A DNA stretch of 64,000 bases from Afipia sp. (GTDB lineage: Bacteria; Pseudomonadota; Alphaproteobacteria; Rhizobiales; Xanthobacteraceae), in contig JANQAK010000003.1 of assembly GCA_024707075.1 (NCBI GenBank), positions 682,001 through 746,000 on the forward strand, given 5' to 3'. The position numbers and the translations under genes were made by a program. This document shows positions 39,305 through 48,644 of the stretch, piece by piece (position 1 is the stretch's first letter; each line of letters opens with the position of its first letter). The notes below the pieces were generated by a model. The model had not been told where the DNA came from and ran no database searches. It saw only the letters and a list, made by a program, of their open reading frames with translations.

Positions 39305-39820
39305 ATGATGCGGGCACTCACAATCCTCGCCATCGTTATGACGACCGTGGGCTTCCTGCTGTCGATGTCGCACCCCGTGGCATTCGCCAGCATGAAGGGC
39401 GCGCTGATCCGCGCCACGGACCGTACCCTGGGCGCCAAGCCTGCGCGCGCCGTCGAAGTCGCCCGCAGCGACAACGGAGAATTCTCGCTGCGCGCGAAGA
39501 TCAACGGCGTCAGCACGCCGATGGTGATCGACACCGGTGCGACCTCCGTGGTGCTGACCTATGAGACGGCGAAGGCCGCGGGATTGCCGCTGGAATTGCT
39601 GGACTACAATGTGGATGTCGAGACTGCTGGCGGCCGCGTGCGCGCGGCGCGGCTGACGCTCGATCGTCTCTCCGTCGGAAAACTGGTGGAGCGCTCGGTG
39701 CCCGCGCTCGTGGTGCCGCGCGGCCAGATGAAGACCAACCTGCTCGGCATGAGCTTTCTCAACCGGCTGGAAAGCTGGGAGGTCCGCCCCGACAAGCTGA
39801 TGCTGCGCGGGTATCCTTAA
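39305..39820 (+). CDS. TIGR02281-type retropepsin-like aspartic protease, membrane-anchored
   Basis: A 171-residue protein. One N-terminal membrane helix (about residues 4-26) leads to a single retropepsin-like domain with the catalytic VIDTGATSVVLT triad (DTG at about 77-79), a flap-like region and the second motif NLLGMSFLNRL. It is an anchored, periplasm-facing aspartic protease, which should act as a dimer. The substrate is unknown. Such genes are widespread in alphaproteobacteria next to DUF1289. A second ATG immediately after the first (39308) is an equivalent start. Confidence 0.82.
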   Translation: MMRALTILAIVMTTVGFLLSMSHPVAFASMKGALIRATDRTLGAKPARAVEVARSDNGEFSLRAKINGVSTPMVIDTGATSVVLTYETAKAAGLPLELLDYNVDVETAGGRVRAARLTLDRLSVGKLVERSVPALVVPRGQMKTNLLGMSFLNRLESWEVRPDKLMLRGYP

Positions 39821-39821
39821 C

Positions 39822-40857
39822 TCAAGCGGCGATCGACGCGATCGCGCGCGGCTCAACAATCCGTAGCGCCTCCGCAAGCTGCTCCGTGCCGGCATCCGGC
39901 TTCGTGCAGACCTCGGCGAGATAACGGCGGAACGCCCGCGCGCCGGGCACGCCATGAAACGCGCCGACCAGATGCCGCGTGATCGAATGCAGCCGCGTCC
40001 CGGCGGACAACTCGCGCTCGATATAGGGCATCAGCGCCTCGATGGCGTCATGCATGGTTGCATGCGGCGGCGCTTCACCGAACAATTCCGGATCGACGCT
40101 CAATAACCTCCACGGCTCCTGATAGGCCGCGCGACCCAGCATCACGCCATCGACATGATCGAGATGCGCCTTCGCATCCGCGATGGTGGCGATGCCGCCG
40201 TTGATCGAGATCGGCACATGCGGCAACGCGGCCTTGAGGCGATACACCCGGTCATAGTCCAGCGGCGGGATGTCGCGGTTTTCCTTCGGCGACAAACCGT
40301 TGAGCCACGCCTTGCGCGCGTGAACCACCAGCGCATCCGCGCCAGCATCGACCACCGCGCGGCTCAGCGTATCCAGCGCAATTTCTGGATCCTGATCATC
40401 GATGCCGATGCGGCATTTCACGGTGACCGGAATTTTGACAGCCTGCTTCATCGCGGCAACGCAGTCGGCGACAAGCTGCGGCTCCGCCATCAGGCACGCG
40501 CCGAAATTTCCGCCCTTTACACGATCGGACGGGCAACCGACGTTCATGTTGATTTCGTTGTAGCCGAAGCCCTCGCCGATCCGCGCGCTTTCCGCGAGAT
40601 CGCGCGGATCTCGATCCGCCAAGCTGGAGCGCGACGGGATGTTCGCTGGCATCGAAGCCAAGCAACCGCTGGCGGTCGCCGTGGATGATCGCGCCCGTGG
40701 TCACCATCTCGGTATAGAGCCGGGCGCGACGCGACAGCAGACGATGGAACGCCCGACAATAGCTATCGGTCCAGTCCATCATCGGGGCGACCGAGAATCT
40801 GTGCTGCTGAAAATCCTGCATTTTACCTGATAACGCTGCGGCGACACCGGCACTCAT
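39822..40857 (-). pseudogene. dusA: tRNA-dihydrouridine synthase DusA, frameshifted
   Basis: From ATG 40857 the frame gives [19 protein letters not shown] and then the Dus core [22 protein letters not shown]...[23 protein letters not shown]. At about 40611 one extra base moves the sequence out of frame. The rest ([41 protein letters not shown], with the catalytic cysteine) reads in the next frame to the stop at 39822. Removing the base gives 344 residues, the normal DusA length. It reduces U20 and U20a in tRNA. Either the gene is dead or the base is a sequence error; the coding sequence is otherwise undamaged. Confidence 0.82.
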
Positions 40858-41013
40858 ACGACAGAAAATAATGGTTTTCGACCTGTTTCGACGCCGGAAA
40901 GCGGTAACAAAGGACTGATATTCAGGAGCAGCGATCGACCTCCGGCCCGGATTTGGCTATGAGATGCGGTACATCATCCCGGTCACTGGTTCAACAAGCC
41001 GGCTCAACTCGTC

Positions 41014-42138
41014 ATGACCAGCCAACGACTGACCGCCCTGGACGGCCTGCGAGGCGTCGCCATCCTGCTGGTGATGGGCTTTCATTATTTTTATCATCTT
41101 GAATCATTTTACTACAAATCGACGCTCTATCCCTATGGCGAGACGTTCAGCAACGTCGTGATCTTCAAGTACGGCTACATGGGCGTCGAGCTGTTCTTCA
41201 TCATCTCGGGCTTCGTCATCGCCATGACGCTGGAGTCCTCGAAGTCGCTGCTCGATTTTGCAATCCGGCGCTTTGTCCGCATCTGGCCGGCGCTGATCGT
41301 TTCAGCGATCGTCACTTTCTTTCTGCTGAACTGGTCCGACGCGCCGTTCGCCCTCACCCGGCGGCAATTCTGGCCGAACTTCCTGCCCTCGCTGACGCTG
41401 ACACCGACATCGCTCTGGTCCGGACTGTTTCCGAAAGTCGATTTCGTCACCGGTGTCTACTGGTCGCTGGTGGTCGAGATCCGCTTCTACATGATCGCAT
41501 TGATCCTGTACTGGCTGTTCGCGCGGCAGAATCTGGCGCGCAATCTCGTCGTCTTCACAGTGCTGATCTACGTCGTCCGCGCGCTGCTGCGGCGCTGGCT
41601 GCCCGGCTACAACGGCGTCTATGACGGCTTTTTCATTCCGGACTACATGCCGTGGTTCGCGGCGGGCGCAGTATTCTATGAAGTGTACAGGGAACGCCTC
41701 GCGAAAGGCGCTGCCCTCGTCCTGCTCGCGGTGGCGTATGCAATGATCGCGCGGATCAGCCTCAACTATGCGCCCATTGGCCGCGATCCCGTCATCGCCA
41801 GCAGCTTCGCCCTGCTGTCTCTGGTGCTGTTCTGGTTTCTATCCACCAGACCCGCATCGATGCGCATCTTCGAGGTGCGACCACTGGTCTGGATCGGCGA
41901 GTGCAGCTATTCGATCTATCTCTACCACTATGCGGTAGGGATGATCTTGATCTCGCAGGTCTCCAAGACCGTCAGTCTTGGATCGCAACTTTTGCTGGTG
42001 GCCGGAGTTTATCTGCTGGTATTCGCGGTCGGACGCATTTCCTACGTCACCGTGGAAAATCCCGCCCGCCGCTGGCTGACCAAGCTGCTGATCGGTCCGC
42101 CGCAGAAACCTGCGGCGGCGACCTCCCCGGCGGCGTAG
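41014..42138 (+). CDS. Acyltransferase 3 family membrane protein (OafA/YrhL type)
   Basis: A 374-residue integral membrane protein with about ten hydrophobic segments. The family signature is present: LTALDGLRGVAILLVMGFHYFYH (catalytic histidine), then YMGVELFFIISGFVIAMTLESS and FAIRRFVRIWPALIV. Members transfer acetyl or other acyl groups onto cell-surface sugars such as O-antigen, Nod factors or exopolysaccharide. There is no fused SGNH domain. The target here is unknown and no polysaccharide cluster surrounds it. The 156-bp gap upstream to dusA carries no gene. Confidence 0.85.
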   Translation: MTSQRLTALDGLRGVAILLVMGFHYFYHLESFYYKSTLYPYGETFSNVVIFKYGYMGVELFFIISGFVIAMTLESSKSLLDFAIRRFVRIWPALIVSAIVTFFLLNWSDAPFALTRRQFWPNFLPSLTLTPTSLWSGLFPKVDFVTGVYWSLVVEIRFYMIALILYWLFARQNLARNLVVFTVLIYVVRALLRRWLPGYNGVYDGFFIPDYMPWFAAGAVFYEVYRERLAKGAALVLLAVAYAMIARISLNYAPIGRDPVIASSFALLSLVLFWFLSTRPASMRIFEVRPLVWIGECSYSIYLYHYAVGMILISQVSKTVSLGSQLLLVAGVYLLVFAVGRISYVTVENPARRWLTKLLIGPPQKPAAATSPAA

Positions 42139-42161
42139 CAGCTAGACGATGGCAAACAGCT

Positions 42162-42950
42162 TCACTTGCCGGTGAATGTCGGCTGACGCTTGGCGAGAAA
42201 CGCGCCGACGCCCTCCGCGAAATCTTTCGTGCCGATGCATGCGCCAAATCCCGCCGCCTCGGCGGCAAGCTGATCGTGCAGCGAATTGTCCAGTGAGGCG
42301 CGCAGCAGCGCCTTGGTCCTGCCGAACGCGAAGGTGGGGCCATCGGCGAGACGGCGCGCGAGCTTTTCGGTCTCGGCCGCAAGATCGGCGGCGGGGACCA
42401 TACGATTGATAAGGCCCAGCCGGAGCGCCTCGGGTGCATCGTAGACATCCGACAGCAGCGCGATCTCCATCGCCCTGCGCAGGCCGACGAGGCGCGGCAA
42501 CGACCACGATCCCGATCCGTCCGGGCTGGTGCCGAGCTTCGCATAGGCCAGTGTGAAGATCGCATTGTCCGCGGCGATCGCAAGATCGGTAGAGAGCGCG
42601 ATGCTCATCCCCGCCCCGGCGACTGCACCTTGCAGGCTGGCAACGACAGGCTGTGGCAACCCGGCTAGAATCTCAAGAGCTTCGTGCAACGGCTCCATGA
42701 TCGTCGGCACGCGCTTGCGCACCTCGTCCGCCGGGCCCTGGAACGCGGAGATGTCGCCGCCCGCCATGAAGGCGCGGCCCTCGCCGGCGATGATGACGAC
42801 GCGATTGCCTGTATCGGCGGCCACGCTCTTGCAGGCGTCAAGAAACGCATCTGCGGCTTCCACGCTCAGCGCGTTCAGGACTTTGGGACGATTGAAGACG
42901 ATGCGCGCGACAGGCCCATCGGTTTTCAGAAGCACTGGCTGATCGGACAC
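42162..42950 (-). CDS. Enoyl-CoA hydratase/isomerase family protein
   Basis: A 262-residue crotonase-fold protein. The CoA-binding and oxyanion-hole sequences are GRAFMAGGDISAF and QGAVAGAGMSIALSTDLAIAA. The catalytic glutamates of true enoyl-CoA hydratases are not both obvious, since TLAYAKLGTSPDGSGSWSLPRLVG carries a Gly/Ser-rich loop where one glutamate usually sits. Isomerase or thioesterase activities are therefore possible. GTG at 42950 has GGGGAG seven bases upstream, making it a better start than the TTG eleven codons earlier. Confidence 0.8.
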   Translation of the reverse strand: MSDQPVLLKTDGPVARIVFNRPKVLNALSVEAADAFLDACKSVAADTGNRVVIIAGEGRAFMAGGDISAFQGPADEVRKRVPTIMEPLHEALEILAGLPQPVVASLQGAVAGAGMSIALSTDLAIAADNAIFTLAYAKLGTSPDGSGSWSLPRLVGLRRAMEIALLSDVYDAPEALRLGLINRMVPAADLAAETEKLARRLADGPTFAFGRTKALLRASLDNSLHDQLAAEAAGFGACIGTKDFAEGVGAFLAKRQPTFTGK

Positions 42951-43008
42951 GGATGGTCTCCCCAAAATTGTTGCTTTGAACAATCGGTAAGACGGAAAGT
43001 CCGGAGCG

Positions 43009-44382
43009 TCAACGGACCGTCAGGCGCAGGAAACTCATGATGCAGCCGACGGCGGCAAAGCCTGCCCCGAGCGCCAGGGCCCACGTCGCGCCCCCGTGTC
43101 CGGCAAGGGCGAAGCACAGTGCCGCAAGCGCCGCGCCGGTGGTCTGGCCGATCAGCCGCCCGGTCGCCACGAGACCGCTGGCGCCGCCGCTGCGGCCCGG
43201 CGGCGCGGCGGCCATGATGGCTTTCATATTCGGCGACTGGAAGAAACCGAATCCGCAGCCGCAGATCGCCATGCGCCAGACGATGTCGGCGACACTCGGC
43301 GATGCCGGGAGCATCGCCAGCAGCGCCATTCCAATGCCGAGCAATACGAGTCCCAACCCGCCCAGCACACCGGCGGAGTGGCGATCCGACAATCTTCCTG
43401 CGATCGGCGCCATGATCGCGACCACGATCGACCATGGCGTCATGAAGAATCCGGTCTCGACCTGGGTGCGATGAAGGACGTCCTCGAAATAGAACGGCAG
43501 CGACACGAAGGCGAGCCCCTGCACCGCGAACGAACAGACGGCGGTTGCAACGGACAATGTGAACATCGGCCTGCGGAACAGATCGATGGGCAGCATCGGC
43601 GCCGGATGATCGGCCTGCCGGCGCAGCAGCAACGCGCCGAAGATCACCGCCCCCACCAACTCGGCAACGACGATGACAGCCGAGGCCCCATGCGCGGCGC
43701 TGCCGATTCCGAGAATGAAGAGACACAGGCAGATCGCCGTCAGCAGCGCGCCGAGAACATCGAAGGCATGGCGCGCGCGCGGCGTCTGCGGCAGGGTCCT
43801 GATGCCGATCAGCATCGCGGCAACGCCGAACGGAATGTTGATGGCGAACAGCCACGGCCACGATGCGACCGACAGAATGCCCGATGCGATCGCCGGGCCC
43901 AGCGTGAATGCGGTGGCGACGACGAGCGCATTGTTGCCGAACCCGCGCCCGTGCAGCTGCGAGGGATAGACGAACCGGACCAGCGCCGTGTTCACGCTCA
44001 TGACCCCGGCGGCGCCGAGTCCTTGCAGAACGCGCGCGGCCAGCAACGTCGGCAACGACCACGCCAGCGCGCAGGCCAGCGACGCCAGCGTGAACAACAG
44101 CAGTCCGCCGAGATAGATGCGCTGATGGCCGACGATCTCGCCGAGCGCCGCCAGCGGCAGCAGCGTTGCGACCATGGCGATCTGGTAGACGTTCACGACC
44201 CAGATGACATCGGCGGGCGTCGTGTGCAGGTCGGCGGCGATGGCCGGGAGCGCGATATTGGCGATGGCGGTATCGAGCGCCGCCATCGCGAGCGCCGTGA
44301 AGATCGCCAAAACCGCCCACCGCCTGCGCTCAGGAGGAAGGCCGTCGGTGATGGGCGCGAGCGTCGGCGAAGTGGCGTCCAT
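43009..44382 (-). CDS. MFS drug/metabolite exporter, DHA2-like
   Basis: A 457-residue major facilitator with 12-14 hydrophobic segments. MFS features are LDTAIANIALPAIAADL (the DHA2 family motif in helix 1), the A-motif-like loop LGEIVGHQRIYLGG, RVLQGLGAAGVMSVNTALV and the repeat GRLSDRHSAGVLGG in the second half. It probably exports drugs or metabolites with proton influx across the inner membrane. ATG at 44382 (MDATSPTLAP) is chosen; a longer open frame upstream lacks hydrophobic sequence. Confidence 0.82.
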   Translation of the reverse strand: MDATSPTLAPITDGLPPERRRWAVLAIFTALAMAALDTAIANIALPAIAADLHTTPADVIWVVNVYQIAMVATLLPLAALGEIVGHQRIYLGGLLLFTLASLACALAWSLPTLLAARVLQGLGAAGVMSVNTALVRFVYPSQLHGRGFGNNALVVATAFTLGPAIASGILSVASWPWLFAINIPFGVAAMLIGIRTLPQTPRARHAFDVLGALLTAICLCLFILGIGSAAHGASAVIVVAELVGAVIFGALLLRRQADHPAPMLPIDLFRRPMFTLSVATAVCSFAVQGLAFVSLPFYFEDVLHRTQVETGFFMTPWSIVVAIMAPIAGRLSDRHSAGVLGGLGLVLLGIGMALLAMLPASPSVADIVWRMAICGCGFGFFQSPNMKAIMAAAPPGRSGGASGLVATGRLIGQTTGAALAALCFALAGHGGATWALALGAGFAAVGCIMSFLRLTVR

Positions 44383-44552
44383 CGTGCCGGATATCCTGAA
44401 AGAGGCTGGGAATCGTGCCCTGCATATAGACGGGATGCCTTCCGCCCTGCACTGCCCGCGCTGCATGCGGCATATGCGCGACGCAGGAATCCGGTGAAAC
44501 CAGCCGCCCTCACGAAAGCGTTACGCTTTGCCGGTTGCTCCACCGCCGGTCA

Positions 44553-45656
44553 TCACGGCGAACTCAGCGAGTCCTCTCCGAGATAGCGGATTCGCGCCTC
44601 GTTCCATGCCTCCTTCTGGATCGCGTCGAGGATCGCGATCGACAACGATTTCCGAAGTCGGCTGTCCGGCGGCAGCGCGAAGGCATAGTTCTGCGTCTCG
44701 ATGGAAATATCGAGCAGCTTGAGCCGCGAGGCGTAGCCCTGACGGATGGCCCACGCGAGCAAGGGCTTGTCGTAGACGAACGCATCGATGCGGCCTGCGC
44801 GCAGCGCCTTCAGTCCGTCGCCGGGCGTCTCAAAGGTTTGGAACTTGATCTTGCGCCGCAGGAGATCGCCTTCGGACGATGTTCCCTTCACCGTGCCGAC
44901 CCGAACCGATGCAAGGTCTGCGACGCCATAGATCGTTCCCTGGATTTGCGACGTCGTCAGCACCGAGGTCACACCGGCGGTGAAGACCGCAATGGTAATC
45001 ACCGACACCACCAGCCATATCACCGCCACGGCGCGGCCCAGAATGGTCTGCGGGCCTTTCTCCGCCGACGATCGCTGGGTCATCGCCAGCGTCGACCACC
45101 ACACGCTGGAGCTGATGCCCTTGGTGATGCTGCCGCCGAAATAGTCGTTCTGCCGCCGCTCCAGCAGCCAGACCAGAATGCCGGCGCCCAGCGTCAGCGC
45201 AATCAGTACAGAGATCGCTTGCAGAAAATTGAACGAGGTCAGCGCGCGGCGCAGCGTGCCCCAGTTCATCACGCTGACGATGGGAACGGCGATGCCCGTG
45301 CCGGTCGAATAATAGGACTGCGTGAAATCGAGAACCTTCTCGCGATCGACGGTGACGGTGATCGCGCCGACGGCGACGTCGAGACGTCCGGACGCCGTTT
45401 CCTCGATCAACTGAGGCATATCTCGGGCTTCGACGAAACGGAATGTCTGGTTCGTCGCCTTCGCAACCTGCCGCCACAGTTCGATGCTGAGGCCCGACCA
45501 CGCGCCGTCCGACCCTTTCAGCGCAAACGGCGGCGCGTCCTTGACGCCAACCACAAGCTCGCGCTTCTGAGGCACCGCCGCCTTCTGCGTTTGCGCGTAG
45601 GCAAACGGCAGGACAGACACCCACATGAGCACCACACAAAATATCCGCAGGATCAT
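44553..45656 (-). CDS. Ionotropic glutamate receptor-like protein (GluR0-type ligand-gated channel)
   Basis: A 367-residue protein arranged as signal peptide (1-21), amino-acid-binding lobe 1 (about 33-127, ELVVGVKDAPPFALK), membrane helix (about 146-166), pore-loop region (ISSSVWWSTLAMTQRSS, 181-197), a second long helix (about 207-235) with FTAGVTSVLTTSQI (225-238), then binding lobe 2 (about 240-345). This split of a periplasmic binding protein by a two-helix, one-pore-loop channel is the defining layout of ionotropic glutamate receptors. FTAGVTSVLTTSQI resembles the pore-lining SYTASLTSILT of plant receptors. The TVGYG potassium filter of cyanobacterial GluR0 is absent. Ion and ligand unknown. 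It is divergent from the quinone oxidoreductase. Confidence 0.8.
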   Translation of the reverse strand: MILRIFCVVLMWVSVLPFAYAQTQKAAVPQKRELVVGVKDAPPFALKGSDGAWSGLSIELWRQVAKATNQTFRFVEARDMPQLIEETASGRLDVAVGAITVTVDREKVLDFTQSYYSTGTGIAVPIVSVMNWGTLRRALTSFNFLQAISVLIALTLGAGILVWLLERRQNDYFGGSITKGISSSVWWSTLAMTQRSSAEKGPQTILGRAVAVIWLVVSVITIAVFTAGVTSVLTTSQIQGTIYGVADLASVRVGTVKGTSSEGDLLRRKIKFQTFETPGDGLKALRAGRIDAFVYDKPLLAWAIRQGYASRLKLLDISIETQNYAFALPPDSRLRKSLSIAILDAIQKEAWNEARIRYLGEDSLSSP

Positions 45657-45871
45657 CGTCTTTTCCGCAAATCCGGCTCCATCCGCAAGCCAAGGCTGGA
45701 AATCCAATGACGCGTTTGTGACAGATTCTGCTGAGCGGCGCGTTATCAAAAAGCCCGGCTTTGTCAGCGATTTGCGGCAAGAGACCACCCGGATCGGCTT
45801 TTGTGGCCCGGCGAAAGCACTGCTATACCTGCACACTTCATCCCTGCCCGCATGTCTGAAAGAACAATCCC

Positions 45872-46841
45872 ATGAAAGCCTATGTCTACGGCGCGAATGG
45901 CGCCGCGATCACCGATGTGCCGAAGCCCTCGCCCCGGGGGCCGCAGGTGCTGGTGAAGGTCCATGCCTGCGGCATGAACCGCGCTGATCTGGGCATGATC
46001 AAGGGCCACGTTCACGGCTCGGCGGGAGGCGTCGGTACCGTGCTCGGCATGGAATGGGCCGGAGAGATCGTCGAACTCGGGCCTGATGCGAAGGGCGTGA
46101 AAGTTGGCGATCGCGTGATGGGCTCGGGCGCGGGAGGTTACGCGGAATATGCCGTGACGGATTACGGCCGCCTGTTCCCCATCCCCACAGGAATGGACTT
46201 CGAGCAGGCCGCCTCACTGACGCTGGCGCTGACCACCATGCACAACGCCGTGGTGACCAATGGCGCGCTCCAGCCGGGCCAGAGCCTTCTGGTGCAAGGC
46301 GCGAGTTCGGGCGTCGGGCTGATGGCGCAGCAGATTGCGAAGCTCAAAGGCGCGAAGCTGGTGATCGGCTCATCCACCGATCCGAAGCGCCGCGCGCAGC
46401 TCACGGACCACGGCGCGGACCTGGCCATCGATTCTGAATGATCCGGCGTGGGTCGATCAGGTGTTGAAGGCGACCGGCGGTGCCGGCGTCGATGTCATCA
46501 TCGATCAGGTGTCCGGTAAACTCGTGAGCCAGAACCTCGCCGCAACGAAGGTGCTCGGCCGCATCGTCAACGTCGGCCGTCTCGGCGGCACCCACGGCGA
46601 TTTCGACTTCGATCTCCACGCCGCGCGGCGTATCAGCTACATCGGCGTGACGTTCCGCACGCGGTCGATCGAGGAGATCCGCGACATCTTCACTGCGGTG
46701 AAACAGGACATCTGGCCTGCGGTTGAATCCGGCAAATTGAAACTACCGATCGACCGCGTGTTCCCGTTCGGCGATATCGCACAGGCCGTGGAGTATATGT
46801 CGGCCAACAAGCACTTCGGTAAGATTGTCCTGAGGTTCTGA
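45872..46841 (+). pseudogene. Zinc-independent quinone oxidoreductase (MDR family), frameshifted
   Basis: ATG 45872 starts a medium-chain reductase (MKAYVYGANGAAITDVPKPSPRGPQVLVKVHACGMNRADLG, GTVLGMEWAGEIVELG, LLVQGASSGVGLMAQQIAKLKGAK). A stop appears at 46439-46441. The family sequence goes on one frame over (NDPAWVDQVLKATGGAGVDVIIDQVSGKL...FPFGDIAQAVEYMSANKHFGKIVLRF) to 46841. Deleting one base in ATTCTGAATG gives 322 residues. No structural zinc lobe is present, as in NADPH:quinone reductases. As written, the product lacks part of the nucleotide-binding domain. Confidence 0.82.
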
Positions 46842-46943
46842 CCCGACTTGATCTTCCTGCGAATGACACGCATTTCAAAGGACAATTCCGGATTGACGCT
46901 TGGCAGCGGACCGTGACAAGACCCGCGCATTGACGAGGGGCCG

Positions 46944-48311
46944 ATGAGCGCAGTCAAGCAACAGGTAGCCGCGATTTCAATCGTCGCCAGCGCAGGCATG
47001 GCGGCGATCAAGTTCGCCGTGGGCATCGCCATCGGCAGTATCGCGCTGATCTCGGAAGCGCTGCACTCCTCGGTCGATCTCGTCGCCACGGTCATCACCT
47101 GGATCGTGGTGCGGATTTCCGACCGGCCCGCCGACGCGGAACATCATTACGGCCACGGCAAGCTGGAAAGCCTCTCCGCGCTCGGCGTGATCGCCCTGCT
47201 CTACATTCTGGCCGGCGGCATCGTGGTCGAGGCCTACGGTCGGCTGCGCGAGGGCGCAGCGCCGCCAACGCTGTCGGCACTGCCATTCGTCGTGCTGGTG
47301 GTGGACATCGTCGTGAATTTCTGGCGCGCGCGGGCGCTCCACAAGACCGCGATGGATACCAGGAGCCAGGCGCTGGAAGCCGACGCGCTGCATTTCGCGT
47401 CCGACGTGCTCGGCTCCTTCGCCGTCATCGCCGGCCTCGGCCTCACCGCGCTGGGCTACGCGTGGGGTGATTCCGGCGCCGCCATCGCGGTCGCTGTGCT
47501 GATCTCGATCCTGGGCCTGCGGCTCGGCAAGTCCACCATCGAGACGCTGCTGGACCGCGCACCGGACGGCGCATCCGAGAAGGCCGAGGCGGCCATCCGC
47601 GGAATTCCCGGCGTGGTCGATGTGGAACGGCTGCGGGTGCGGATGGTCGGCGCGCGGCATTTCGTCGATGCCACGGTGCATGTGCCCCGCACCTACCCGA
47701 TCGACCGCATCGACGACATCAAGCGCAAGGCGCAGGATGCGGTGAGCGAGGCCCTTCACGACGCCGACCTGACCTTCACCGCCACGCCGGTCGCGCACAG
47801 CAATGAGAGCGTGCGCGAGCGAATCATGGTGATCGCCCGCAACTCCGGCCTCGCCATCCATCATGTGACGGTGCACGACCTCGGCGAAAAGCTGACCGTC
47901 AGCATTGACCTCGAGGTCGATGGCGACATGCCACTGAAGGACGCCCACGATATTGCGCATCGGCTGGAGGCCGCGATCCGCGAGGAGTTCGGCGCCGACG
48001 CCGAGGTCGATACCCACATCGAACCGCTCGAGCCGGAGCTCCCGCTCGGCAGCGACGCCGCACCGGCGCGAGTCGAGACCGTTCAGCAGGCACTGTCGCG
48101 CTTCGCCGCCGAGGGCGGCGTGATCCACGACGTGCACAATGTGCGGGTCCGCGACACCGACGCGGGCGAGATCGTCAATTTTCACTGCCGCGCCGCGCCT
48201 TCGATGAGCGTCATCGACGTGCATGAAAAAGTCGACGAGATCGAGCGCGCCCTGCGCCATGCGTTCCCATCCGTGAAGCGCGTCATCAGCCACGCCGAGC
48301 CCGCGCGTTAA
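46944..48311 (+). CDS. Cation diffusion facilitator (CDF) transporter with a long cytoplasmic C-terminus
   Basis: A 455-residue CDF metal exporter. Six membrane helices occupy about residues 1-205, including SEALHSSVDLVATVITWIVVRISDRPADAEHHYGHGKLESL, where the HYGHGK motif and the D/H metal site of helices 2 and 5 are visible (ADALHFASDVLGS). The usual ~80-residue cytoplasmic ZT-dimer domain follows (about 208-290), but two more similar blocks come after it (about 293-375 and 380-455), making it ~150 residues longer than a standard CDF. It probably removes Zn, Fe, Mn or Co from the cytoplasm with proton antiport. A GAGGGG lies four bases before the start. Confidence 0.88.
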   Translation: MSAVKQQVAAISIVASAGMAAIKFAVGIAIGSIALISEALHSSVDLVATVITWIVVRISDRPADAEHHYGHGKLESLSALGVIALLYILAGGIVVEAYGRLREGAAPPTLSALPFVVLVVDIVVNFWRARALHKTAMDTRSQALEADALHFASDVLGSFAVIAGLGLTALGYAWGDSGAAIAVAVLISILGLRLGKSTIETLLDRAPDGASEKAEAAIRGIPGVVDVERLRVRMVGARHFVDATVHVPRTYPIDRIDDIKRKAQDAVSEALHDADLTFTATPVAHSNESVRERIMVIARNSGLAIHHVTVHDLGEKLTVSIDLEVDGDMPLKDAHDIAHRLEAAIREEFGADAEVDTHIEPLEPELPLGSDAAPARVETVQQALSRFAAEGGVIHDVHNVRVRDTDAGEIVNFHCRAAPSMSVIDVHEKVDEIERALRHAFPSVKRVISHAEPAR

Positions 48312-48644
48312 CCTCCCGCCGTCCTGTGAAACCCTATCCTGAGGAGCGCGCTCTTGCGCGCGTCTCGAAGGATGAGGAAACGCGATGCCCTCATGGTTCG
48401 AGACGCGCAAAGATGCGCTCCTCACCATGAGGACTCCTTGTCCAGACGCGGCGTTCTCGTTTCGGACTCAACTCAGCGCTCAAAAACGAGTCCAAATTTC
48501 CTTGGGACAACATTTATTTTGCATTAACGATCTGTTGACTCTCGACAGCGTGGGAAAAGTGGATTCAAATCGACTTGTGATTCGGAAAGGATGGGGAAAG
48601 CCTTACCGAATGGGGTGCAGACAAGAAAATACGAGGGGCGAGGA
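48312..48644. other. 333-bp gap with two repeat units and AT-rich stretch
   Basis: Two palindromic repeat units (48333-48378, 48389-48432) occupy the left third. The right part becomes AT-richer (TTTATTTTGCATTAACGATC near 48510-48530) and probably includes the kinase promoter. No gene is supported. Confidence 0.5.
48333..48432. repeat. BIME-like palindromic repeats, copy 5 (two units)
   Basis: Unit 48333-48378 is the ATCCTGAGGAGCGCGC...AAGGATGAGG subtype and unit 48389-48432 is the CCTCATGGTTCGAGAC...CACCATGAGG subtype. Subtypes pair as in copies 1 and 4, but in the opposite order. Confidence 0.85.
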
